From Klebsiella huaxiensis (GTDB lineage: Bacteria > Pseudomonadota > Gammaproteobacteria > Enterobacterales > Enterobacteriaceae), in NCBI RefSeq assembly GCF_003261575.2, contig NZ_CP036175.1, positions 4,092,001 to 4,156,000 of the forward strand: a stretch of DNA of 64,000 nucleotides. Reading direction: 5' to 3'. Made by a program: the position numbers and the translations under genes. Each line of letters begins with the position of its first letter. The first letter of the stretch is position 1. Shown here piece after piece: positions 32,339-40,407 of the stretch. A model generated the notes under the pieces. It saw only the letters and a program-made list of their open reading frames with translations. It did no database searches and was not told the origin of the DNA.

Positions 32339-33130
32339 CTAGTGCTGACACCCCGGACACCAGTAAAACGGTCGCGACGACAGCATGGTTCTCTCGATAA
32401 TCCCGCCGCAGCGCTCGCAGGCTTCCCCTTCACGATGGAAAACCTTAAAACGAAACAGCGCGCCGTGATGCTTATTTTCATCCACCAGACCGCGCGTGTT
32501 GTAGGACAAACGCGGGATATCGAGCAGCGCGTGGGCCAACGCATCAAGCTGTTTGTCATCCAGCTCAGAGGCTTTATGACGCCCGGTTAATCCCACCTGC
32601 CAGAGGATCTCAACGCGCAGATAGTTCCCCAATCCCGCAAGAAACGCTTGATCCAGCAGCAGCCCGGAGAATTGACGGTTGCGAAATTTCGTCGATAGAA
32701 GCCGCTCTTTGACCTGTTCAACAGTGAGGGTCATATCGAGCACATCCGGCCCCACCCGCAGCAAGAACGGATGCTGAGCGAGCTGTTCCGGGGTCAGCAT
32801 CTCAATATCGGAGGCGCTATAGAGCAAAATGGCCTTGTGCGCCGTCTGTAGCCTGACGCGCAGAATGCGGGTCGTCTCTGGCTGAGACTCAGCCTCGACC
32901 ACCCGCCAGACGCCGTACAGCTGATTATGGCTATAAAGCGTCAGCCCACCGGAGAAATGAGTCAACAGCGCCTTACCGCGAGTTTCAATGCGCGTGACCT
33001 GCTGACCGACCAGTTGAGATTGATAAGATTGTAATTGCGGAAAGGCGAACCACGCTCGCGTGAGGGGTTCGCCTTTGATCGCCGCCTCCAGGCTATCCGC
33101 CGCACGACGGATTTCCGGGCCTTCCGGCAT
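32339..33130 (-). CDS. nei: Endonuclease VIII (DNA glycosylase/AP lyase)
   Basis: Nei, 263 residues as in E. coli, removes oxidised pyrimidines and nicks abasic sites. The mature N-terminus PEGPEIRRAAD supplies the catalytic proline (P2) and glutamate (E3); K53 lies in TRGKALL. The helix-two-turns-helix is QAFLAGLGNYLRVEILW and the C-terminal zinc finger is CERCGGIIERTMLSSRPFYW followed by CPGCQ. The frame is open 12 codons upstream, but only ATG 33130 exposes P2. It is the last gene of the ybgI-pxp operon, 16 bases after pcp. Confidence 0.98.
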   Translation of the reverse strand: MPEGPEIRRAADSLEAAIKGEPLTRAWFAFPQLQSYQSQLVGQQVTRIETRGKALLTHFSGGLTLYSHNQLYGVWRVVEAESQPETTRILRVRLQTAHKAILLYSASDIEMLTPEQLAQHPFLLRVGPDVLDMTLTVEQVKERLLSTKFRNRQFSGLLLDQAFLAGLGNYLRVEILWQVGLTGRHKASELDDKQLDALAHALLDIPRLSYNTRGLVDENKHHGALFRFKVFHREGEACERCGGIIERTMLSSRPFYWCPGCQH

Positions 33131-33146
33131 AATCATGTCCTTCTGT

Positions 33147-33791
33147 TTAGTGCGTGGCGCCGCCACCGATTTTCACGTCATCGCCCTGTTGCAGGGCAAC
33201 AGCGATAGCCGTTTCCAGCGCTACGCGTACCGTATCTACCGCCATGCTCGCTTCACCAGGATGAGCCGCAGCCTGCTCCGGCAGATAGGGAATATGGATA
33301 AAGCCGCCCTTTGCGCCTGCCTTTGCACGCAGTCCATGCAACAGACCGTACATCACATGGTTGCAGACAAAGGTTCCCGCCGTTTGCGACACCGATGCAG
33401 GGATCCCACGACCACGCAGCGCGGAGACGATCGCTTTGATCGGCAACGAGCTGAAGTAGGCCGCCGGACCATCGGCAACAATCGGCACGTCGATCGGCTG
33501 CAAACCTTTATTGTCCGGGATCCGCGCATCATCGACGTTAATCGCCACCCGTTCGACGGTAATATCGACGCGTCCTCCCGCCTGCCCAACGGCAAGGGTC
33601 AAGACGGGATCCAGCTCATCCAGCGCGGCATTTAATACCGTGAGGGCTTCGCCAAAAACGCACGGCAGCTGCCGCGCCACCACAGGCTGTCCGGCAATGA
33701 TAACGCCATCCAGTTGCTTTACCACTTCCCACGAAGGGTTAACCGCCTCGCCGCCAAACGGCTCGAAACCGGTAATCAATACACCAGCCAT
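33147..33791 (-). CDS. pcp: Pyroglutamyl peptidase I (pyrrolidone-carboxylate peptidase)
   Basis: Pcp, 214 residues, is a cytoplasmic cysteine peptidase (family C15) that frees N-terminal pyroglutamate from peptides. It begins VLITGFEPFGGEAVNPSWE. The catalytic cysteine lies in AGTFVCNHVMYGLLH (about 142), the histidine in GFIHIPYLPEQ (about 166), and the glutamate in TVERVAIN (about 80). It sits between the DUF979 transporter-like gene and nei. The product, 5-oxoproline, is the substrate of the PxpABC enzyme encoded upstream in the same operon, so a joint role is likely. Confidence 0.95.
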   Translation of the reverse strand: MAGVLITGFEPFGGEAVNPSWEVVKQLDGVIIAGQPVVARQLPCVFGEALTVLNAALDELDPVLTLAVGQAGGRVDITVERVAINVDDARIPDNKGLQPIDVPIVADGPAAYFSSLPIKAIVSALRGRGIPASVSQTAGTFVCNHVMYGLLHGLRAKAGAKGGFIHIPYLPEQAAAHPGEASMAVDTVRVALETAIAVALQQGDDVKIGGGATH

Positions 33792-33800
33792 GATCCCTCC

Positions 33801-34796
33801 TTACAGGAACATCAGGAAATAGAGCAAAAAGACGTTAACGGTAAGCAGCAGTACGCCAGTCGGTATCTGCGCCTTAATGACCGCATTTTTATCCGGCAGA
33901 TCCAGTAACGCTGCCGGAACGATATTAAAGTTGGCCGCCATTGGCGTCATCAGGGTGCCGCAATAGCCGGAAAACATACCAATCGCCGCCATCACCGCCG
34001 GGTTACCGCCATGCTGAAGCACCAGAATGGGAATGCCGACCCCTGCGGTAATAATGGGGAACGCGGCAAAAGCGTTACCCATGATCATCGTCAGCAGCGC
34101 CATGCCAATGGTATAGACGGCAACGGCGATAAACCGGCTGTCTACCGCCAGATAGTTCTGCGTCAGCCAGGAGATGCTATTGCCAACGCCCGCAGCGGTA
34201 AACAGCAGCCCGAGAACCGCGAGGATCTGCGGTAAAATAAACGCCCAGCCGACCGAATCCAGCAGACGACGCGCCTCCTGTAACGGTTGCGCTGCCGTTT
34301 CATGGGTCATTCGAATAGCCATCGCCAGCCCGATCAACGTTCCGAGCGTCATTGAGAAGAGAGTAATCAGCGTAGAGTGGTTACCCGTGCCAAATACCAT
34401 CACTTGTAACGACGGCAAATTGTTAAACAATAAAACACCGACGACCGTCACCACCGGAATCGCCAGTGCCGGATAGAACAGCCGGTTACCGAGGCGGGTC
34501 GCGCTCTCAGTACGCTCTTCAGGCGAACGTTGATGATATTTTCCCAGCTTCACGCCGCCAAAACCGGCAATCAGTGCCAGTACCACGACCACGCAGCCAA
34601 CGGCAATATTTACGGTGCGTTTATCGCCGAACAGTTGGTATGTCCAGTCACCAAACAGGAATACAACACCGTACAGACCCCAGAACAAACCGGTAGTCAG
34701 ACGGCGCGGATTCGCTTTGTCCCGCCATGACATCACCGCCACAATCAGCAAAATGACGCCCGCAAGCCAGTAGAGATAGTTTTGTTGGAAGTTCAT
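33801..34796 (-). CDS. DUF979 membrane protein, probable transporter subunit
   Basis: A 331-residue protein with roughly nine or ten membrane helices and no assigned function. Landmarks are LYWLAGVILLIVAVMSWRDKANPRR at the N-terminus (split here by family convention), MGNAFAAFPIITAGVGIPIL and FSGYCGTLMTPMAANFNIVP, a re-entrant-like Gly/Thr-Pro segment seen in ion-transporter-type permeases. It overlaps DUF969 by four bases (ATGA), and these two families travel together, often next to pcp. Transport of 5-oxoproline or pyroglutamyl peptides is my inference. Confidence 0.85.
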   Translation of the reverse strand: MNFQQNYLYWLAGVILLIVAVMSWRDKANPRRLTTGLFWGLYGVVFLFGDWTYQLFGDKRTVNIAVGCVVVVLALIAGFGGVKLGKYHQRSPEERTESATRLGNRLFYPALAIPVVTVVGVLLFNNLPSLQVMVFGTGNHSTLITLFSMTLGTLIGLAMAIRMTHETAAQPLQEARRLLDSVGWAFILPQILAVLGLLFTAAGVGNSISWLTQNYLAVDSRFIAVAVYTIGMALLTMIMGNAFAAFPIITAGVGIPILVLQHGGNPAVMAAIGMFSGYCGTLMTPMAANFNIVPAALLDLPDKNAVIKAQIPTGVLLLTVNVFLLYFLMFL

Positions 34797-35518
34797 GCCG
34801 CACCGCCTTCAGTCCGGCCAGCATTGATCTTCTTCAATTCACGCTGTATCTGATGATCCAGCCGCCACAGGCGCGCGGAGTGAATCAAGAAGGCGCAGAC
34901 CGCCGTCGGGATCCCCCACAGGGCGATATGCAGCGGTTCGGTCTGAATACCGCCCGACTCCAGCATGAAGTTATGCATAAAGATAATCGCACCGAAGGCG
35001 ACGAAAATATCCTCACCGAAAAATAAGCCGACGTTATCGGTCGCGGCCGACATGGCGCGTAAACGATAGCGAATTGCGCCGGGCAGCGGCCCGTGGACTT
35101 TCTCTGCAGCCCCCTCCGCCATCGGCGCCAGCAGCGGGCGCACCATTTGGGGATGACCACCCAGGCTGGTCAACCCGAGCGCGGCGGTCACTTCACGGAT
35201 AAACAAGTAGACGATAAGCAGACGACCAGATGTAGCGCTTTGGATCTTCGCGATCCACGCCTGCGCTCGTTCTTTCAGGCCGTGCCGCTCCAACAGGCCA
35301 ATAACCGCCAACGGCAACAGCAGGATAAGCGGTAGGTTGCGGGTATTAAGGAACCCTTCACCCAGCTTTTCAAGAATGGTGGCAACCGGCATATGGGCCG
35401 CCAGACCGGTGACGATGCCGGAGATAATCACCACCAGCACCGGGTTAAAACGCAAAACGAATCCGACCACGATCGCGGCAATACCGATCAACGGCCAGAG
35501 GGATACTGACTCTCCCAT
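34793..35518 (-). CDS. DUF969 membrane protein, partner of DUF979
   Basis: A 241-residue protein with about six membrane helices. It opens with a hydrophobic stretch (WPLIGIAAIVVGFVLRFNP) and contains LPLILLLPLAVIGLLERHGL, FIREVTAALGLTSLGGHPQM and NVGLFFGEDIFVAFGAI. The repeated short GG/LGGH turns recall ion-transporter superfamily permeases. It is encoded between pxpA (59-bp gap) and DUF979 (four-base overlap). With DUF979 it probably forms one two-part transporter (inference from constant pairing). Confidence 0.85.
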   Translation of the reverse strand: MGESVSLWPLIGIAAIVVGFVLRFNPVLVVIISGIVTGLAAHMPVATILEKLGEGFLNTRNLPLILLLPLAVIGLLERHGLKERAQAWIAKIQSATSGRLLIVYLFIREVTAALGLTSLGGHPQMVRPLLAPMAEGAAEKVHGPLPGAIRYRLRAMSAATDNVGLFFGEDIFVAFGAIIFMHNFMLESGGIQTEPLHIALWGIPTAVCAFLIHSARLWRLDHQIQRELKKINAGRTEGGAA

Positions 35519-35577
35519 AGTAACATCCTGTATGTTGTGAATTGTTGTTTGTTGTTAACTAACTGATAATATTGTTT

Positions 35578-36324
35578 TTATTCTTCTATTTCAGCGCTGA
35601 CCTGTATATTGCGCCCGGCAAACGCCGCACGCAAGCGGCGCGCAAAAACTAATGCATGTTCCCCATCGCCATGTAAACAGACGGTTTCTGCCATCACATG
35701 CGCCCACTCTCCGGTAACGCTGCGTACCCGATTGTGTTGCACCATTTCCAGGGTCTGCGCCAGCGCCTGCTCTTCACTATCGATAAGCGCCCCTGGCTGC
35801 GTGCGCGGTACCAGGTTGCCATCAGCCTGATAGCCGCGATCGGCAAAAACTTCCTGCCGCGTGGTCAGGCGATAGTGCTGCCCGGCGCGGATCAGTTCAC
35901 TGCCCGCCAGCCCCACCAGCACCAGCGCCGAATCGAGATCGCGGACAGCTCTGGCGATAGCGTCCGCCAGCTGCGGGTCTTTTGCCGCCTGGTTGTAGAG
36001 CATACCGTGAGGTTTGACGTGCTGGAGCGTGCCACCTTCCGCACGAACCATCGCCGCCAGCGCACCAACCTGATACAGCGTCTGCGCATAAACCGTCTCC
36101 GGCGGCAACTGCATGGCCGTACGGCCAAAATTCTCCCGGTCAGGAAAGCTGGGATGCGCCCCCACGGCAACGCCGTACTTTAGCGCTTCCCGGACGCACT
36201 GATGCATCATCACGGCATCCCCTGCGTGGAAGCCGCAGGCGATATTGGCGGACGAGACCAGTTGTAATAACGCACTGTCGTTACCACAGCCTTCGCCGAG
36301 GTCGGCATTCAAATCAATTTTCAT
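35578..36324 (-). CDS. pxpA: 5-oxoprolinase subunit A (LamB/YcsF family)
   Basis: PxpA, 248 residues (E. coli YbgL 244), is a LamB/YcsF-family TIM-barrel-like protein. With PxpB and PxpC it opens 5-oxoproline to glutamate using ATP. It starts MKIDLNADLGEGCGNDSALL with the family signatures NIACGFHAGDAVMMHQCVRE (about 29-48), HPSFPDRENFGR and HVKPHGMLYNQA. Its start overlaps the end of pxpC by 11 bases. It is the last of the three oxoprolinase genes. Confidence 0.96.
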   Translation of the reverse strand: MKIDLNADLGEGCGNDSALLQLVSSANIACGFHAGDAVMMHQCVREALKYGVAVGAHPSFPDRENFGRTAMQLPPETVYAQTLYQVGALAAMVRAEGGTLQHVKPHGMLYNQAAKDPQLADAIARAVRDLDSALVLVGLAGSELIRAGQHYRLTTRQEVFADRGYQADGNLVPRTQPGALIDSEEQALAQTLEMVQHNRVRSVTGEWAHVMAETVCLHGDGEHALVFARRLRAAFAGRNIQVSAEIEE

Positions 36325-37246
36325 CGTTCAGTCTCCACGCCAGTTGCTCCAGATAACGCTGCTGATCGGCGCGGGCTTTCAGCGCCTCTTCCAGCGTACA
36401 AGGGACAAAGTGAATCGGTTGGCCGAGCGGTATTTGCGCCAGCTGATACATATCGGCTTCGATAATGCTGGCAATGCGCGGATAGCCGCCGGTAGTCTGC
36501 GCATCGTTCATCAGCACGATAGGCTGGCCGTTATGCGGAACCTGCACCACGCCAGGCAGCAGGCCGTGGGAAAACATCTCCCGATTGGTGGTACGCACCA
36601 AAGGCTGCCCTTGCAGGCGATAGCCCATCCGGTTGCTCTGCGGGCTAAGCTGCCACGGCGAGCGCCAGAAAGCTTGCTGCGACGCGCGATCAAACTCATG
36701 GTACTCCGGACCCGGCAAGGCACGGATCCAGTTACCCACGGGCAACTGTTTTACGCCACGCGGTGCGCTGAACTGCTTCGTCGATTTCCCCAGTTTTAGC
36801 TGGTCACCATCCTGCAATCGTCGCCCCTCAAGGCCGCCAATTCCCACTTTCAGATCGGTACTGCGCGAGCCGAGGACTTTCGGTACCGCAATCCCTCCCG
36901 CCACCGCCAGATAGCTGCGAATGCCGATCCGCGGCGTTTTGAGCACCAATCGTTGACCCGCTTTTGCTGCCACGCGCCAGCCCAGCCAGACCGGTTGACC
37001 ATCCAGCGTCGCTTCGCAGGCGGCACCGGTCAATGCAAACCAGGCATCGCGGGCAAACTGAATATCCACCTGGCCCAGGGTGATTTCCAGCGCTGCGGCG
37101 TTAGCCCCATTACCGACCAGCAGATTGGCGATAACCAGCGCCGGTTTATCCATCGCGCCGCAGCGGCTGATACCCAGCTGGCGTAACCCTTCACGCCCGC
37201 CGTCCTGTACCGAGGTATACATCCCGGCACGGATAATCTTCAACAT
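36314..37246 (-). CDS. pxpC: 5-oxoprolinase subunit C
   Basis: PxpC (YbgK), 310 residues, belongs to the biotin-dependent-carboxylase-like AHS2 / cyclophilin-like fold family and is part of the ATP-dependent 5-oxoprolinase. Family landmarks are MLKIIRAGMYTSVQDGGREG at the N-terminus, GAMDKPALVIANLLVGN (about 30-46), SQSNRMGYRLQG-type sequence (here SPQSNRMGYRLQGQPL) and VLMNDAQTTGGYPRIASI. Length equals E. coli YbgK. It overlaps pxpB by seven bases and pxpA by 11, consistent with a coupled complex. Confidence 0.96.
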   Translation of the reverse strand: MLKIIRAGMYTSVQDGGREGLRQLGISRCGAMDKPALVIANLLVGNGANAAALEITLGQVDIQFARDAWFALTGAACEATLDGQPVWLGWRVAAKAGQRLVLKTPRIGIRSYLAVAGGIAVPKVLGSRSTDLKVGIGGLEGRRLQDGDQLKLGKSTKQFSAPRGVKQLPVGNWIRALPGPEYHEFDRASQQAFWRSPWQLSPQSNRMGYRLQGQPLVRTTNREMFSHGLLPGVVQVPHNGQPIVLMNDAQTTGGYPRIASIIEADMYQLAQIPLGQPIHFVPCTLEEALKARADQQRYLEQLAWRLNDEN

Positions 37247-37896
37247 ACACCCTCCTTTTGCGGCACGAAACGCACCCTGTCACCGGAACGCAGCAGCACC
37301 GGTTCCTTGCGCTTCGGATCAAACAGCGCCAGCGGCGTATGGCCCAGAAGCTGCCAGCCGCCCGGCGTGGCCAGTGGGTAGATCCCGGTTTGCGCCCCGC
37401 CGATACCGACAGAACCGGCGGGTACCAGCAGACGCGGCTCCGCCCGACGCGGCATCGCCAGCTGCTCCGGCAAGCCGCCAAAGTACGGGAAGCCCGGCTG
37501 GAAGCCGAGGAACCACACCACGTACTCCACCGACGAGTGCAGTTCAACCACCTGCTTTTCGCTCAGGCCGCTGTGGCGAGCCACCTCTCCCAGATCCGGC
37601 CCCCCTTCGCCACCGTAAACCACCGGAACCGAAATCTCCCGCGATTGCGGCTCAAGCGTGTCACACTCCTCCCACCAGAGCTGCAAACGCTCAATCGCAT
37701 CCCACGCCGTCCGCTGGGGGTTACGCAATATCACGGTAATGTTGTTCATGCCCGGAACAGCTTCCACCACCTCGGTATGACCAATCAGCCGCTGGGCTAA
37801 ACGCCAGATCCGTTTCTGGCTCTCCAGCGTCACCGGAGGTTCAAGCTCCAGTACCACTGCCGTTTCACCTAACAAATAACAACGCGCTCGCTGCAC
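37240..37896 (-). CDS. pxpB: 5-oxoprolinase subunit B
   Basis: PxpB (YbgJ), 218 residues, is the AHS1-family subunit of the ATP-dependent 5-oxoprolinase that makes glutamate from pyroglutamate. It carries LGETAVVLELEPPV near the N-terminus, SVEYVVWFLGFQPGFPYFGG (about 127-146), and RRAEPRLLVPAGSVGIGGAQ followed by TGIYPLATPGGW (about 154-186). Length is the same as in E. coli. It follows ybgI by 15 bases. Confidence 0.96.
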   Translation of the reverse strand: MQRARCYLLGETAVVLELEPPVTLESQKRIWRLAQRLIGHTEVVEAVPGMNNITVILRNPQRTAWDAIERLQLWWEECDTLEPQSREISVPVVYGGEGGPDLGEVARHSGLSEKQVVELHSSVEYVVWFLGFQPGFPYFGGLPEQLAMPRRAEPRLLVPAGSVGIGGAQTGIYPLATPGGWQLLGHTPLALFDPKRKEPVLLRSGDRVRFVPQKEGVC

Positions 37897-37911
37897 TTTT
37901 GCCTCCGTTCA

Positions 37912-38655
37912 TCAAGCCGGGTTCGGAATATCAATAAACGTGACATCCAGTTCGGTGTTTTCCGTCAACCATTCGCTTAACGCGCGAATACCGCCGCGCT
38001 CGGTGGCATGATGACCAGCGGCATAGAAATGCAGCCCCTGTTCGCGCGCCGAGTGGATGGTCTGCTCCGAAACTTCACCGGTAATAAACGCATCAACGCC
38101 AAAACGGGCCGCGCTATCGATAAAGCTCTGGCCGCCGCCGGTGCACCACGCCACGCGGGTCACTTTGTCCGGCCCGGTATCACCACTCCACAGCGGTTTA
38201 CGCCCCAGCCGTGCTTCAATCCACGAGGCCAGCTCCAGCCCGGATACCGCCATCGACAGTTCGCCCCACGGCACCAGCGGCTCGATTTCGCCCATCACAT
38301 TAATGCCAAGTAATGAAGCCAACTGAGCGTTATTACCCAGCTCCGGGTGAGCGTCGAGCGGCAGGTGCCAGCCATAGAGGTTGATATCGTTAGCCAGCAG
38401 CGTTTTGAGGCGGTTGCGCTTCATGCCGCGAATAATTGGCGATTCGCCTTTCCAGAAATAACCATGATGAACAATCACCGCATCGGCCTCCAGGCGTACG
38501 GCTTCATCAAGCAGCGCCTGGCTGGCGGTCACGCCGGTCACGATTTTTTGCACCGTCTCGCGCCCTTCCACCTGTAACCCATTGGGGGCGTAATCGCTGA
38601 TGGCCGCGCTATTCAGTTTTTCATTAATCAGTTGTTCCAGTTCGCTATTTTTCAT
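37912..38655 (-). CDS. ybgI: Nif3-family protein YbgI (GTP cyclohydrolase I type 2-like)
   Basis: YbgI, 247 residues, is a toroidal dimetal protein of the Nif3 family (the GTP cyclohydrolase name in databases is by homology and not a proven role here). Metal ligands sit in VIVHHGYFW (about 63-71, HH), LPLDAHPELGNN (about 96-107) and the C-terminal GHHATERGGIRALSE (H and E ligands, about 214-228). The frame is open 35 codons upstream; ATG 38655 gives the E. coli start MKNSELEQLIN. It heads the operon with pxpB. Confidence 0.95.
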   Translation of the reverse strand: MKNSELEQLINEKLNSAAISDYAPNGLQVEGRETVQKIVTGVTASQALLDEAVRLEADAVIVHHGYFWKGESPIIRGMKRNRLKTLLANDINLYGWHLPLDAHPELGNNAQLASLLGINVMGEIEPLVPWGELSMAVSGLELASWIEARLGRKPLWSGDTGPDKVTRVAWCTGGGQSFIDSAARFGVDAFITGEVSEQTIHSAREQGLHFYAAGHHATERGGIRALSEWLTENTELDVTFIDIPNPA

Positions 38656-38851
38656 TATCGCTCCATCAGGTCTTCGTGTAATGCAAAGGAATAACATAGC
38701 GTTATCCGCCCGCTCCGTCGATAGTTCTGCCGCTTCGGCGTCTGTTTTGACTTTTAGCAAAAACCCGCGATTTGTCTACTCCCTCCTACGCGCATTCGTG
38801 TATATTTATGCACTATTACAGCATATTAAATAACCAGAAAGCCTATAAGGC

Positions 38852-38882
38852 CATGAATATCACTAGTTGATGGCTATTCATG
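38852..38882 (+). promoter_or_regulatory. Inverted repeat in the dtpD upstream region
   Basis: CATGAATA (38852-38859) and TATTCATG (38875-38882) are perfect 8-bp arms about 45 bp before the dtpD start. It may be an operator or a leader hairpin. The 270-bp ybgI-dtpD gap is otherwise AT-rich divergent promoter DNA. Confidence 0.4.
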
Positions 38883-38925
38883 CAGAAAGATCGACTTTCC
38901 TTTTTATGGCAGGACAGAACGTTAA

Positions 38926-40407
38926 ATGAACACATCATCTTCACAGCCGCGGGCGATTTATTACGTCGTCGCGCTGCAAATCTGGGAATATTTCAGTTTT
39001 TACGGTATGCGCGCACTGCTGATTTTGTATCTCACCAATCAGCTTAAGTATGACGATAACCATGCGTACGAACTGTTCAGCGCCTACTGCTCTCTGGTTT
39101 ACGTTACCCCTATTCTCGGTGGTTTTCTGGCCGATAAGCTGCTCGGCAACCGCATGGCGGTGATGATTGGCGCCCTGCTGATGGCTGTCGGTCATCTGGT
39201 GCTCGGTGCCAGCGAAGTGGCTCCCACCTTCCTCTATCTGTCGCTGGCGATTATCGTCTGCGGCTACGGGCTGTTTAAATCCAACGTCAGCTGTCTGCTC
39301 GGCGAACTGTACGAACCCACCGATCCGCGTCGCGATGGCGGCTTCTCGCTGATGTATGCCGCGGGTAACGTGGGGTCGATCATTGCGCCAATCGCCTGTG
39401 GCTACGTGCAGGAAGAGTACAGTTGGGCAATGGGCTTCGCCCTGGCGGCAGTCGGGATGATCGCCGGGCTGGTCATTTTCCTTTGCGGTAATCATCACTT
39501 CCGTCACACCCGGGGCGTGAATCGCGAAGCGTTGCGGGCGCGGAATTTCGTGTTGCCAAACTGGGCCTGGCTGCTGGTACTGCTGGTCACGGCACCGTTG
39601 TTGATTACCGTGCTGTTCTGGCAGGAGTGGTCGGTGTATGCGCTGATTGTGGCGACGATTATTGGCCTGACGGTTCTGGCGCGTATCTACCTGCGTGCAG
39701 AGACTGCCAAACAGCGTAAAGAGCTGCGCCTGATTATGGTGCTGACCTGCTTCAGCCTGCTGTTTTGGGCATTTGCGCAACAGGGCGGTAGCTCAATCAG
39801 CCTGTATATAGACCGCTTTGTGAACCGCCATTTTATGAGCTACGAGATACCGACGGCGATGTTCCAGTCGGTTAACGCCTTTGCAGTCATGCTCTGCGGG
39901 GTCGTGCTGGCGTGGCTGGTGAAAGAGAATATCAACGGCAACCGTACCGTGCGTATCTGGGGCAAGTTCGCGCTGGGCCTCGGCCTGATGAGCGCCGGTT
40001 TTTGTATCCTGACGCTGAGCGCGCGCTGGTCGGCGGCTTACGGGCAATCCTCAATGCCGCTGATGGTGCTAGGGCTGGCGGTGATGGGCTTCGCCGAGCT
40101 GTTTATCGACCCGGTGGCGATGTCGCAAATTACCCGTATTGAGATCCCTGGCGTGACCGGCGTACTGACCGGCATCTATATGCTGCTCTCCGGGGCCATC
40201 GCCAACTATCTGGCGGGGGTGATTGCCGACCAAACCTCACAAAGTTCGTTCGACGCCGCCGGAGCCGTTAACTACTCCATTAACGCCTATATCGAGGTGT
40301 TCAGCCAGATCACCTGGGGCTCGCTGGCCTGCGTCGGCCTGGTGCTGGTTATCTGGCTGTACCACTCGGTGAAGGTCAGGACTCGTCGTCTGGCGCTGGA
40401 GTCTTAA
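38926..40407 (+). CDS. dtpD: Dipeptide permease D (POT/PTR family)
   Basis: DtpD (YbgH), 493 residues, is a proton-coupled oligopeptide transporter with about 14 membrane helices. The POT E1XXE2R-type entry is IWEYFSFYGMRALLILYL (about 19-36), followed by YVTPILGGFLADKLLGNRMA (about 55-76) and the PTR2 signature region FSLMYAAGNVGSIIAPIACGY (about 140-160). It imports di- and tripeptides, which can feed pyroglutamyl and glutamate metabolism next door. Its 3' end overlaps the convergent phrB 3' end by 32 bases. Confidence 0.97.
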   Translation: MNTSSSQPRAIYYVVALQIWEYFSFYGMRALLILYLTNQLKYDDNHAYELFSAYCSLVYVTPILGGFLADKLLGNRMAVMIGALLMAVGHLVLGASEVAPTFLYLSLAIIVCGYGLFKSNVSCLLGELYEPTDPRRDGGFSLMYAAGNVGSIIAPIACGYVQEEYSWAMGFALAAVGMIAGLVIFLCGNHHFRHTRGVNREALRARNFVLPNWAWLLVLLVTAPLLITVLFWQEWSVYALIVATIIGLTVLARIYLRAETAKQRKELRLIMVLTCFSLLFWAFAQQGGSSISLYIDRFVNRHFMSYEIPTAMFQSVNAFAVMLCGVVLAWLVKENINGNRTVRIWGKFALGLGLMSAGFCILTLSARWSAAYGQSSMPLMVLGLAVMGFAELFIDPVAMSQITRIEIPGVTGVLTGIYMLLSGAIANYLAGVIADQTSQSSFDAAGAVNYSINAYIEVFSQITWGSLACVGLVLVIWLYHSVKVRTRRLALES

